Shown here: positions 23,435 through 31,640 of the stretch, in pieces
Numbering within the stretch: the first letter of the stretch is position 1
Layout: every line of letters starts with the position of its first letter
NCBI GenBank assembly: GCA_017303635.1
Contig: JAFLCG010000010.1
Span: forward strand, 62,001 to 126,000
DNA: 64,000 nucleotides
Direction of reading: 5' to 3'
DNA from: Anaerolineae bacterium
GTDB lineage: Bacteria; Chloroflexota; Anaerolineae; Aggregatilineales; Phototrophicaceae
Translations under genes and position numbers: made by a program
The notes under the pieces: model-generated
The model's input: the letters and a program-made list of their open reading frames with translations, nothing else
Told to the model about the DNA's origin: nothing
Databases searched by the model: none

Positions 23435-24820
23435 TTAATCGTTCCCCTGTGGCACCGTGACGGCTTCCATGTGCGGATTGGTAGGCGGGCTTTCCGGGCG
23501 AGGGGCGCTGGTTGTCACCGGTCGCTCGGTCAGGAGTTCGGCCAGGAGCGCCGCCAGATCGTCCTGCAGGCGGGTGCGGAAGGCGCGGGTATCTTCGCCT
23601 GGTCGCTGCCCAAACGCGGTCATGCTGAAGCTCTCGTGAATAATCTTACCGAGGATGGGCATCTCCGGTTCCCAGCGGTCGACGGGTTCCCACTGAGTCC
23701 CACGATACTGCACCAGTTCAAACCAGATGTGCGACTTGCCATAACGGCCTTCAAAGCGTAAGTCCAGCACCAGCGGCAGGACGCTATTGCGGGGGTTCCA
23801 TTTCCCCTTCATGCGTTTGACCAACTCACGGGCAACCGGGATCAACCGTCGTTGGAGCTTCGGGGTATCGAGTTTATGACGCGCCTTGATGGCTCCGTTC
23901 AAGCGTTTGATGGCTCCTCCAGAGACCAACACCTGACTGCGGGCGACGCGTCCGTAGGCGTCGTACTGGCTCATCCGCAGCCCGGCGGCTTTCCATTCAT
24001 GCAGATAGTGCCCATCGGCGCTCGTCAGCAATTTGCGAACCTGATACTGCCCGGCGGTGCCATAGGGTGGCAGCAGGTTATTGACTGCATGAGTCTGCCA
24101 CTGCTGGCGGCGTCCCCCAAGTGTATTGGGGTCTTGCGGCATCAGATTGGCATAAGGCGGCTGCCAGACGCGGGGATCGGGTGGGCGGCGGCTGAGGGCG
24201 ATCAGTACCAGGATGGCGATCACTCCGATGACCAAACAGGCCACACTCACGAGTGCCACGGTCACCGCCTGTACCGGGTCGGTCAGGTCGAGCTGGCTCA
24301 GGCGCTGGTCAATCTGTTGGCTGACCTGGTTGGTCAGATCCGTTATTGGGTTGCCGGTATTGGTCGGTGTGGGTTCCGGGGTTGGCTCGGGTGTCGCTTC
24401 CGGGATATATGGAGGGATGGTGACACTGGTCTGGGCGAAGTTGTTCTGAATGTTCTGGCTGCCTGCCGGCTCGACTTCATCGACACCAACGGCTGCCCGC
24501 AGCGAAACGACATCATTTTCCGGGAAAGCGGTCACATCAAAGGATAACGAAACGGTGGTGATTTCCTGTGAACGCAGGGGATCAATGGTGGCGGTTGCCA
24601 GTTCCTGACCTGTAGCGATGACCCGCAGGTTGGCGGTGGCCTGCTCGCTAGCGGCTACGCCGACATTGTATACCTCAAATTCCACCACAATCTGACGCCC
24701 ATCCGAGGTAACTTTGTGGCGGATATTGCGAATGCTGTAATCTGGTGAGTCCTGGGCACTGACCAGCAGGGGCAGCCCGATCAACAGCGCGATGATTCCA
24801 ATGAGCAACTGTCGCTTCAT
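23435..24820 (-). CDS. Membrane-anchored protein with CARDB-like ectodomain (hypothetical)
   Basis: A 461-residue protein. A signal peptide (MKRQLLIGIIALLIGLPLLVSAQ) precedes a beta-rich domain of about 110 residues (IVVEFEVYNVGVAAS...) resembling CARDB adhesion modules. Next come a TPEPTPEPTPTN linker, a coiled segment (QVSQQIDQRLSQLDL), one TM (VTVALVSVACLVIGVIAILVLIAL, about 186-209) and a 250-residue cytosolic domain not recognised. Export plus a large cytosolic part suggests transmembrane sensing or envelope organisation. A well-formed promoter lies upstream. Confidence 0.7.
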   Translation of the reverse strand: MKRQLLIGIIALLIGLPLLVSAQDSPDYSIRNIRHKVTSDGRQIVVEFEVYNVGVAASEQATANLRVIATGQELATATIDPLRSQEITTVSLSFDVTAFPENDVVSLRAAVGVDEVEPAGSQNIQNNFAQTSVTIPPYIPEATPEPTPEPTPTNTGNPITDLTNQVSQQIDQRLSQLDLTDPVQAVTVALVSVACLVIGVIAILVLIALSRRPPDPRVWQPPYANLMPQDPNTLGGRRQQWQTHAVNNLLPPYGTAGQYQVRKLLTSADGHYLHEWKAAGLRMSQYDAYGRVARSQVLVSGGAIKRLNGAIKARHKLDTPKLQRRLIPVARELVKRMKGKWNPRNSVLPLVLDLRFEGRYGKSHIWFELVQYRGTQWEPVDRWEPEMPILGKIIHESFSMTAFGQRPGEDTRAFRTRLQDDLAALLAELLTERPVTTSAPRPESPPTNPHMEAVTVPQGND

Positions 24821-24869
24821 GGGCGACTCTTCCCCTCAGCGGGCACATGTAATCCCTAAGTCCGCCTTT

Positions 24870-24898
24870 ACTATAGGGTGAAAGCCCGCGCTTTCCAA
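24870..24898 (-). promoter_or_regulatory. Promoter of the CARDB-like gene
   Basis: On the minus strand TTGGAA (24898-24893), a 17-base spacer and TATAGT (24875-24870), about 50 bases upstream of the ATG at 24820. Confidence 0.65.
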
Positions 24899-24960
24899 GT
24901 CGCTCCACCACTGGCTGCCATGCGCCCGCCTGACGGCTGAAAAACGCTCCCAAAAATAAT

Positions 24961-24992
24961 TGTCCAAAAACCTGTCCGATTCGTGTCCGATT
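24961..24992. repeat. TGTCC-motif direct repeats
   Basis: TGTCCAAA (24961), then TGTCCGATT at 24973 and 24984. The same core recurs as a 9-base tandem at 59247-59273. Could be a repeat remnant or protein-binding sites. Confidence 0.35.
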
Positions 24993-25064
24993 TTGCGCGA
25001 CACGCTCCCCGACTCCGTGGCACGATGAGTCCATCGTTCGATTGAGTTCATGGAGGGCAATATC

Positions 25065-25109
25065 ATGGGTCCACTACCGATGCCTGGTCCGATTCCTCCG
25101 CCTCGCTAG
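25065..25109 (+). CDS. Candidate 14-residue proline-rich peptide
   Basis: A 14-codon frame, MGPLPMPGPIPPPR, has GGAGG (25052-25056) eight bases upstream; an in-frame ATG at 25050 would add five residues. It is followed within ten bases by a long stable hairpin. It is the only plausible coding element in the 344-base space between minus-strand genes (24821-25164). No promoter with a good -10 is visible, and it may be chance. Confidence 0.3.
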   Translation: MGPLPMPGPIPPPR

Positions 25110-25115
25110 TCGCAT

Positions 25116-25161
25116 GAGACTATGCGGATGTTTTGAGTGGTGAAACATCCGCATAGGTCTC
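25116..25161. terminator. Long hairpin (17 bp with one bulge) between two minus-strand genes
   Basis: GAGAC-TATGCGGATGTTT pairs with AAACATCCGCATAG-GTCTC, with one bulged base and a 9-base loop. It lies upstream of the CARDB-like gene and directly downstream of the TPR gene stop on the minus strand, so it may terminate that transcript or the short + ORF. T runs are poor on both sides. Confidence 0.5.
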
Positions 25162-25164
25162 GCA

Positions 25165-26334
25165 TTACATTCCATTGATGGTTGATCGAAAGCCCTGAAT
25201 ATACTTTAGCAGATGCTCCCGTTGGGAGGTTTCTGTCAGCGTCTTTGAAATGACTTCTGCTTCATAAAGATAGTCCGAAGCTTCTTCGAAACGTTTGCGA
25301 ATGATCTGAATGTAAGCCTTTGCGATAAAGACTTTTGTGAGATCAGGTTTGTTATCTTGGGCAATCCATCCTACTCTTGCCAGTTCAAGATTTCCTTCAG
25401 CAAGCTCAAGTTCGCCGAGTTCTAATTCTGTCGCACCTAATGCGTAGTGAATGGTAGGTAGAGCCATCTGGAACTGGATTTCTTTTGCAAGTTGTAAAGC
25501 GACTTGTAAATGATCATTTGCATTGGCGAAATTATTTAAATCATAATTAATTGTACCAAGTTCAGTCTCTAATAATACCTTTTGAACAGCATATGGTGCA
25601 TAACTAAAATACATCTCTGAACGCCTAAGCCAATATTGTGCTCGCTTTAGGCGCTTTCCCATCCGGTTCCCGACGGCGAGGAGATAGCAGGTTTTGGCGA
25701 TTTCCATGTCTTCGCCGAGGGAACGCCACAGACGCAAGGCTTTCCGCGCCCAGTTTAGTCCCTCAGTGAGCTGCCAGCGGTTGATATAGACCAGTGCCAG
25801 GGCCTGGTAGAGCGCGGCTCTGGTTTCGTCATGGGCACCCTGATGGCTGCGTTCCAGCGCTTTAGCGAATAGGTCCGGTTCAAAATCGGCGCTGAGGTTG
25901 GTCGCCTGGACACGGATCAGACCGATGTAGGCGGCCAGTTCCATCTTTTCCAGTTCGTGGGTGCGGGCGCGGTCGAGCGCAATTTCAAAGGCACTCAGTG
26001 CCCGTTTGCTGCGGCCCATGGCATAGTAAGCCGCGCCTAACTCGGCATAGACCTGCACCATAGTGGGGCGGTCCTGTAATTCCTGGGCCTGAAGCAAGGC
26101 ATCAAACAATACAGATTCCCATTCAGTGGGGTGGAAGAATTCCACCACAAAGATGCGAACCAATCTGATGAGTAGTTCAAAGGCATTGCGTAGTTCGGGG
26201 TCGTAATAGAGGTCGTGGGCGATCGATGCTCGGATAGCCGATTCATGCTGGCGGAGCCAATCATCCGGTGGACGGTTGGTGGCAAACTGACCCAGACGCT
26301 CGAGCCATTCCCCAGAGGACATGCCAGCATCCAT
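25165..26334 (-). CDS. TPR-repeat protein
   Basis: A 389-residue helical, cytosolic protein made of tetratricopeptide repeats (AELGAAYYAMGRSKRALSAF and YQALALVYINRWQLTEGLNW are clear units), probably a protein-interaction scaffold. No catalytic or DNA-binding domain is present. Base composition changes inside the gene: the C-terminal portion (about 25200-25650) is markedly AT-richer than the N-terminal portion. No Shine-Dalgarno sequence is seen at the ATG at 26334; ATG 26322 is an alternative. Confidence 0.75.
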   Translation of the reverse strand: MDAGMSSGEWLERLGQFATNRPPDDWLRQHESAIRASIAHDLYYDPELRNAFELLIRLVRIFVVEFFHPTEWESVLFDALLQAQELQDRPTMVQVYAELGAAYYAMGRSKRALSAFEIALDRARTHELEKMELAAYIGLIRVQATNLSADFEPDLFAKALERSHQGAHDETRAALYQALALVYINRWQLTEGLNWARKALRLWRSLGEDMEIAKTCYLLAVGNRMGKRLKRAQYWLRRSEMYFSYAPYAVQKVLLETELGTINYDLNNFANANDHLQVALQLAKEIQFQMALPTIHYALGATELELGELELAEGNLELARVGWIAQDNKPDLTKVFIAKAYIQIIRKRFEEASDYLYEAEVISKTLTETSQREHLLKYIQGFRSTINGM

Positions 26335-26464
26335 GCATGATTCAATACCGTCCCGACACTATGGGGCGGTGCGATGTCCAAGAAACCTTACTAATCTTAC
26401 GCCTGTATTTTATTCTGGAATAGGGTTTTAATGGTAATAGTATGATAGGAAATAATGAAATAGC

Positions 26465-26500
26465 GAGGGCGCACCAGTCCGTGCGCCCTCAGCGTTTTTT
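26465..26500 (+). terminator. GAGGGCGCAC/GTGCGCCCTC hairpin with T run
   Basis: Perfect 10-bp stem, 6-base loop, then AGCGTTTTTT on the + strand. It is a REP-family palindrome (GGGCGCAC core) with terminator form. It sits between two minus-strand genes, so the T run faces the wrong way for them. Confidence 0.55.
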
Positions 26501-26514
26501 ACATGATTATTGCA

Positions 26515-27675
26515 CTAGCTGGCTGCGACCAGGCGCAGAATATCCCCGCTGCCGTGGTCGGTGACATAGAGTTCGCCGGTTTCATCTTCCCCGAAAGAAC
26601 TGATCGTCCGCCCGGTTTGCAGGAAGAGGTTGGTCTGCCAGACACCAGAGGCATCCCGGTAGCTGGACCAAACATTGCCACTGCAGTAATCGGCAAAGAG
26701 ATAGATGCCATCGAGTTCTGGCAGCGCTTCTCCCCGATAGACATAGCCGCCAGTGATGGAGCAACCGAGCGCATGGCTGTACTCGGCAAACGGCGCAACG
26801 GCATCCGCCAGAGGTTCACCGCTGTAGACCTGGGAAGCTTCATAAGGTCGCCAACCATAGTTTTCGCCGCCGGTGCTGCTGGCAGGCTGGAAGTTCACTT
26901 CTTCCCACTGGTTTTGACCGACATCGGCGATGTAGAGGTCGCCGGTTTCCCGATCAAAACTGAAGCGCCAGGGGTTCCGAAGACCCCAGGCCCAGATCTC
27001 TGGGGCAAAAGCGCTATCGCCGACAAATGGATTGTCCAGCGGAACCGCGTAAGGCGCCCCGGCATCCACGTCGATCCGCAGGATTTTGCCGAGCAGAGTC
27101 GAGGGATTTTGGGCACGGTTTTCAGGATCGCCGGCGGAGCCACCATCACCAAGGCCGATGTAGAGGAATCCATCCGGCCCGAAGGCGATTTCGCCGCCAT
27201 TGTGGTTCGGGTAAGGCTGTTCTTGCTGCAGAATGATCTGCTGCGGTTGAGGATTGGCGAGATTAGGGTTCTCTGCCGAGACCGTATATTCGGCAATGAC
27301 CGTGTTACCACGCGGCAAATCGGAGTAATGGATGAAGAAGCGTCCATTGGATTCATAGTCCGGGTGGAAGGCCAATCCCAGCAAGCCTTGTTCGTTTGAT
27401 CCGCGGTTGACGATCTGGCGAATATCCAGGAACGGGTCGGCCAGCAGTGAGCCATCGGCCATGACCCAAATGCGTCCACCCTGATCGGCGATGAAGATCC
27501 GCCCCGAAGCATCCCCGGCATGGGTGACATAGATGGGACGGTTGAAACTGCCCGTGACCCGTTCCAGGCGGTAGTTGGTGCCATCGGGTGGGGCAGCGGG
27601 GACCGCCTGCGCGGCGGCAAGGCTGACGATACTCAGCAAGCCTGCTATGAGTACGATCAAGGCTAACTTTCGCAT
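26515..27675 (-). CDS. Secreted PQQ-type sugar dehydrogenase (glucose/sorbosone dehydrogenase family)
   Basis: A 386-residue exported protein: the signal peptide (MRKLALIVLIAGLLSIVSLAAAQA) is followed by a six-bladed beta-propeller. Family signatures are RPIYVTHAGDASGRIFIADQGG, EQGLLGLAFHPDYESNGRFFIHYS, GEIAFGPDGFLYIGLGDGG, GKILRIDVD and ENYGWRPYE. Such enzymes oxidise aldoses outside the membrane using PQQ; cofactor and substrate are inferred. The start at 27675 has GAGGA upstream and begins the signal peptide. A second family member with TM anchors is at 38285. Confidence 0.88.
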   Translation of the reverse strand: MRKLALIVLIAGLLSIVSLAAAQAVPAAPPDGTNYRLERVTGSFNRPIYVTHAGDASGRIFIADQGGRIWVMADGSLLADPFLDIRQIVNRGSNEQGLLGLAFHPDYESNGRFFIHYSDLPRGNTVIAEYTVSAENPNLANPQPQQIILQQEQPYPNHNGGEIAFGPDGFLYIGLGDGGSAGDPENRAQNPSTLLGKILRIDVDAGAPYAVPLDNPFVGDSAFAPEIWAWGLRNPWRFSFDRETGDLYIADVGQNQWEEVNFQPASSTGGENYGWRPYEASQVYSGEPLADAVAPFAEYSHALGCSITGGYVYRGEALPELDGIYLFADYCSGNVWSSYRDASGVWQTNLFLQTGRTISSFGEDETGELYVTDHGSGDILRLVAAS

Positions 27676-27762
27676 GATGCTAGTCCTCAGTATCACAATG
27701 ACTATTTCCATGATGAGATCATCGCACGGTCACATGACCGCCCGATGAGAATTCTCAGTCAT

Positions 27763-29040
27763 TCAGCCACTTTGTGGTCCGGCGACCGAGATCACCAGCG
27801 CATCCGGTTTCCAGTAATGACGGGCTGCAGCCAGCAAGTCCTCCCGCGTGAGCGCCCGAATGTGATCGCGGACGGTCAGCAGGTAATCCAGGCCGAGGTC
27901 ATAGGTTTCGATATTGAGCAGGGTTCCAGCCAACCCTTCATTGCTCTCCAGTTGCAGTGGCAAGATACCGGTGAAGTAGGCCTGGTTATCCGCCAGTTCT
28001 TCTTCAGTTACGGGTTCAGCAAACAAGCGGGCAATCTCAGCTCGGATAGCCTCAATGGCGCGTTCCACATTCTGAGGATTCACCCCGGCATTGACGCTCC
28101 ATGCGCCTGGCCCCTGACCCCCTTCCAGCGAGCTGTAGGCGTAGTAGGCCAGCCCCATCTGCTCGCGTACGACTTCGCCAATGCGTCCCATCATGCCGAA
28201 CTGCCCAAAGACACTGTTTGCCAGCGTGGCCGCCCGGTAGTCCGCATCATGGCGGGCTGGGCCCGGTACGCCGATGAGGAGATCAGACTGACTCTTGCCC
28301 GGAACGAGGGTATCAACGCGCCGAACTTCACGGATGGTCGCCAGCGGGGGCAGCGTTGGTGCGGTGGGTTGCGCGGGATTCTGCCAGTCGCCCAGGGTAG
28401 CGCGGGCGATTTCAACCGCCTGCGCGGCTGCAACAGCACCGACGATCACCAGTACCATACCGCGCGGGCCATAGTGCGTGCGATGGAAGGCGCGGAGGTC
28501 GTCCAGCGTCACCTGAGGCAAACTTTCCAGCGTGCCGCGAGTGGTGTGATGATAAGGATGCTGGGCGGGATAGGTCTGTTCTCGGAAGGCGCGATTGGCC
28601 CGATAGCCGGTGTCGTACTGCCGGTACTGCAGCATCGTCAAGATTTCACCGCGCAGCCGTTCGACTGGCTCGGCGGGAAATGTAGGATAGCGGAAGGCAT
28701 CATTCAGCAGATCAATGAGGATGGGCAAATCTTCGGCCAATGCCTTGCCATTAAAATTGACATTATGGACCCCGGCACTGATGTTGAGATCGGCACCGAT
28801 GTCCTCCAGCGCGGCGTGGAACGTCCCAAAATCACGGGATTGCGTGCCGCGCATGAGGGCGCTGGCCGTCAATGAAGGAATGCCAGTGCCATAGGGCGTA
28901 TAGTGCAGTGCACCGGCTTCCAGTGAGCCGCAGATGACCACGGACTGAGCGGCAAAGTTCTCATAGGCCAGTACGGTGATGCCGTTTTCGAGTTCGACGC
29001 GGGTGATATTGTGTGCGCCGGGAAGGGAAAGTGTGGTCAT
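27763..29040 (-). CDS. M16 peptidase family protein, inactive (alpha-type) subunit
   Basis: A 425-residue protein with the two-lobed M16 fold (ITVLAYENFAAQSVVICGSLEAGA... and the MLQYRQYDTGYRANRAFREQTYP loop). The zinc motif HxxEH of M16 proteases is not present: the corresponding region reads IPSLTASALMRGT. It overlaps the active subunit by four bases (ATGA), so the two are translationally coupled and probably form a heterodimer like mitochondrial processing peptidase. The C-terminal half keeps the glycine-rich substrate-contact segment. Confidence 0.85.
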   Translation of the reverse strand: MTTLSLPGAHNITRVELENGITVLAYENFAAQSVVICGSLEAGALHYTPYGTGIPSLTASALMRGTQSRDFGTFHAALEDIGADLNISAGVHNVNFNGKALAEDLPILIDLLNDAFRYPTFPAEPVERLRGEILTMLQYRQYDTGYRANRAFREQTYPAQHPYHHTTRGTLESLPQVTLDDLRAFHRTHYGPRGMVLVIVGAVAAAQAVEIARATLGDWQNPAQPTAPTLPPLATIREVRRVDTLVPGKSQSDLLIGVPGPARHDADYRAATLANSVFGQFGMMGRIGEVVREQMGLAYYAYSSLEGGQGPGAWSVNAGVNPQNVERAIEAIRAEIARLFAEPVTEEELADNQAYFTGILPLQLESNEGLAGTLLNIETYDLGLDYLLTVRDHIRALTREDLLAAARHYWKPDALVISVAGPQSG

Positions 29041-30326
29041 TCAGCATCGTCCTCGTCGTACTCAACATCGTCCCCGCCAGTGGGGATGAGCCAGCCCACA
29101 GTACGGTTCTGCGGTCGCAGATAGGTTTGCGCGGCTCGCTGGACATCTTCGGCAGTCACGGCTGACAGGCGCTCGATATAGTTCTCAAACCAGGTGTAAT
29201 CCGCCACGGTCTCAGCGATGGTCAGCCAGGAGGCCTGACCGGTCACACGCTCGGTACTATAGGCGAAGATGGCCCGCGCCTGCTTGCGTGCTCGCTCCAG
29301 TTCATGAGTGGTCACGCCAGCGACGGCGACCTGCTCAAGCTGCTCATCCAGCACGGACTCGATTTGTTCATGGGTGGTGCCTTCGCGCAGGGTCACGATG
29401 AGGTCATAGAGGTAAGGATCAATGCTTGGCGTCAGACCGCCATCGACATCCACGCCCAACCCACTTTCTACGATAGCCCGGTAAAGCCGACTGGTCTTAT
29501 TGTCGATTGCGCCGCCCGCGCCGGTGAGGATGGCATTGAGCATCGCCATCGCAAACCAGTCCGGGTGCTTAGCCGGTGGCACCCGGTAGGCCATTTCGAG
29601 GAAGGCGGTCGCGCCAGGGCGCTCGACCGTTACACGGCGCTCACCAAATTGCTCTGGCTCCGGGCGGTTGAAGTGCGTCACCGGGTCGCCTGCCGGAATG
29701 CCACCATAAAGCTCTTCAATCCGGCGCAGCATGGACACGGTGTCAAAATCGCCGACGGCGACCGCCACGGCGTTATTGGGGCGGTAGAACTGACGGTAGT
29801 GGTTATAGAGGTCGTCCCGCGTGATGGTGTGCAGGTCGGCCATATCGCCGATGATCTCGTGGTGGTAACCATGCACCCGGAACATGGACGCGCGGACTTC
29901 TTCATCCAGCCAGAACATAGGCGAATTTTCCGAACCTTCCCGTTCGGAAATAATGACGGTGCGCTCGGACTCGACTTCTTCCGGGTCGAAGATGGCGTTG
30001 ACCATGCGGTCAGCTTCCAGCCGCAGACCCAGGTCAATGCGGTCGGCGGGCATGGTTTCATAGTAGGCGGTGTAATCCATCGAGGTCTGGGCGTTCCAGC
30101 TACCACCCTCTCGAGAAATCATCTTATCCAGCACTCCGCCGGGGAACTGCGGGGTGCCTTTGAACATCATGTGTTCGACCCAGTGGGAGAGACCAGTCTG
30201 CCCGGTGCGCTCGTTGCGGCTGCCGATGCGATACAGCATCCACCAACTGACGACCGGGGCGCTGTGCTGTTCTTTGAGGATGATGCTCAAGCCATTGGGG
30301 AGTTGATGGCGGGTGATAGCGGGCAT
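29037..30326 (-). CDS. M16 family zinc metallopeptidase, active subunit
   Basis: A 429-residue zinc protease. The inverted zinc motif HWVEHMMF (HxxEH, ligand His and catalytic Glu) occurs near residue 46 after the IGSRNERTGQTGLS turn, and a distal Glu is available in DPEEVESERTVIISE. The family degrades short unfolded peptides. Start ATG 30326 has AGGAG five bases upstream; the upstream open frame to 30485 overlaps a divergent gene and is rejected. It is first in the two-gene unit. No signal peptide, so cytosolic. Confidence 0.93.
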   Translation of the reverse strand: MPAITRHQLPNGLSIILKEQHSAPVVSWWMLYRIGSRNERTGQTGLSHWVEHMMFKGTPQFPGGVLDKMISREGGSWNAQTSMDYTAYYETMPADRIDLGLRLEADRMVNAIFDPEEVESERTVIISEREGSENSPMFWLDEEVRASMFRVHGYHHEIIGDMADLHTITRDDLYNHYRQFYRPNNAVAVAVGDFDTVSMLRRIEELYGGIPAGDPVTHFNRPEPEQFGERRVTVERPGATAFLEMAYRVPPAKHPDWFAMAMLNAILTGAGGAIDNKTSRLYRAIVESGLGVDVDGGLTPSIDPYLYDLIVTLREGTTHEQIESVLDEQLEQVAVAGVTTHELERARKQARAIFAYSTERVTGQASWLTIAETVADYTWFENYIERLSAVTAEDVQRAAQTYLRPQNRTVGWLIPTGGDDVEYDEDDAE

Positions 30327-30461
30327 GGCGGCTCCTGATGCGGACATAACTCTGTTCAGTCTAGCAGTGTGGGCGAGGTAAATCAAAACGGGGGCATTTA
30401 CTACCCTGCGACTCATCCCCATCAGGTAAAATTGAGGGAGGGATAGCGAGGGAGGATTCAC

Positions 30462-31574
30462 ATGGATTCCAACGCAAGTCGGCAATCAGAAGATATCCGT
30501 TATTTGACACCGCGTGACCACATCCGGCTGCGACCGGGGATGTACTTTGGCAGTGTCGATAGTCGAGGCTTGCACCACCTCCTCTACGACCTCTTCGACC
30601 ATATAGCGCAAGAAGCGATTATCGGTCGTTGTAGCGAGATTGAGATCGAACTATTAGTGGACGATTGGGTCATCATTCGTGATAACAGCCACGGCCTGCC
30701 GGTTCCTCATTATTGGGACAACAGTCTCATCTGGATGGAGATCCCAATCGGGGGAAGTGGTGACTGGCTTTTCTCGGTCAATGCGCTCTCAGGCGAATTG
30801 CATGTGAAGTATGATCGGGACGGATTCCGTTGGGAGCAGACTTACCACGCCGGCATCCCCGATGGAGCCGTGACCAAAACCCCACTGGACAATTCCCAGC
30901 AACGTGGGAGGAACTTACGCTTTCGGGTGGATGACACCGTCTTTGAGACCGTCACCTTCGACTATGAACGCATCGCCCAGCGGGCGCAGGAACTCGCTTA
31001 CCTGATTGGTGGATTGCGCGTCAATGTCCATGACCGACGGGCAGGGCAAATCCGCAACAACTCATTCCATTACCCGGAGGGGTTGAAAGCGTGGGTTGCC
31101 GATCAGGTTGGGGTAGCGTCGACAGTTGGGCCACTAACCCGTGTTCAAAGACAGTTTGATGTGACACGGCATTTTGGGAAGACATTCAAACTTGGCGTTG
31201 ACATTGCTTTGCAATTTTCAATCGGTAGTACCAGTCATATTGCCAATTATGTCAACGCGGTCGAGACGCCGTTGGGTGGAACCCATCTGGAAGCCTTCAA
31301 GCGCGGCCTTATGCGAGAGCTAAACCATGCCAGCCAGCAGTTTGAGGACATTGCCCTGCAGCCCGCGCTTGTCTGGTCAGATGTGGAGCTGGTGCTTACG
31401 GCTATCATCGCGGTGCTACATCCCGACCCGATATTCGCGGATTGGACCAGAGTACAGCTTCTCAATGAGGAAGTAGGCGAGCCGATTGAGGGTCTTATCC
31501 GCGAGGTATTGGAGTCACTCCCTGAAGCGGAGATGCGCGGCCTGCTGAAGCATCTGCATCGTGGTCGAAGCTAA
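30462..31574 (+). CDS. Free-standing GyrB-type ATPase/transducer protein lacking TOPRIM
   Basis: A 370-residue protein collinear with the N-terminal 43-kDa fragment of GyrB. Landmarks are RPGMYFGSVDSRGLHHL (residues 24-40), DNSHGLPV (74-81), SVNALS (105-110), SFHYPEG, and the transducer segment VETPLGGTHLEAFKRGLMRELN. TOPRIM and C-terminal domains are missing. At the expected catalytic Glu and Mg-binding Asn (FEVVDN in E. coli) it reads YDLFDH, the DGRG loop is DNSHG, the GGLHGVG lid is absent, and QTK is WTR. ATP hydrolysis is therefore doubtful. GGGAGG lies six bases upstream. Not annotated gyrB because it cannot be a topoisomerase subunit alone. Confidence 0.82.
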   Translation: MDSNASRQSEDIRYLTPRDHIRLRPGMYFGSVDSRGLHHLLYDLFDHIAQEAIIGRCSEIEIELLVDDWVIIRDNSHGLPVPHYWDNSLIWMEIPIGGSGDWLFSVNALSGELHVKYDRDGFRWEQTYHAGIPDGAVTKTPLDNSQQRGRNLRFRVDDTVFETVTFDYERIAQRAQELAYLIGGLRVNVHDRRAGQIRNNSFHYPEGLKAWVADQVGVASTVGPLTRVQRQFDVTRHFGKTFKLGVDIALQFSIGSTSHIANYVNAVETPLGGTHLEAFKRGLMRELNHASQQFEDIALQPALVWSDVELVLTAIIAVLHPDPIFADWTRVQLLNEEVGEPIEGLIREVLESLPEAEMRGLLKHLHRGRS

Positions 31575-31584
31575 TCCACGAATC

Positions 31585-31619
31585 AAAAAGCGGATGACGC
31601 AATAGGTCATCCGCTTTTT
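31585..31619. terminator. Bidirectional terminator between convergent genes
   Basis: AAAAAGCGGATGAC (31585-31598) pairs fully with GTCATCCGCTTTTT (31606-31619) around a 7-base loop. It serves both the GyrB-like gene and ugd. Confidence 0.93.
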
Positions 31620-31640
31620 ATATTGCTGCAATCAGCGCAA

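Noticed and set aside
27745..28875. 376-codon open frame antisense to the second M16 gene
   Set aside because: Same reasoning: antisense shadow of a conserved, translationally coupled gene.
29304..30338. 344-codon open frame antisense to the M16 peptidase
   Set aside because: Lies wholly opposite a strongly supported gene and has no recognisable protein features. GC-rich codon bias creates such frames.
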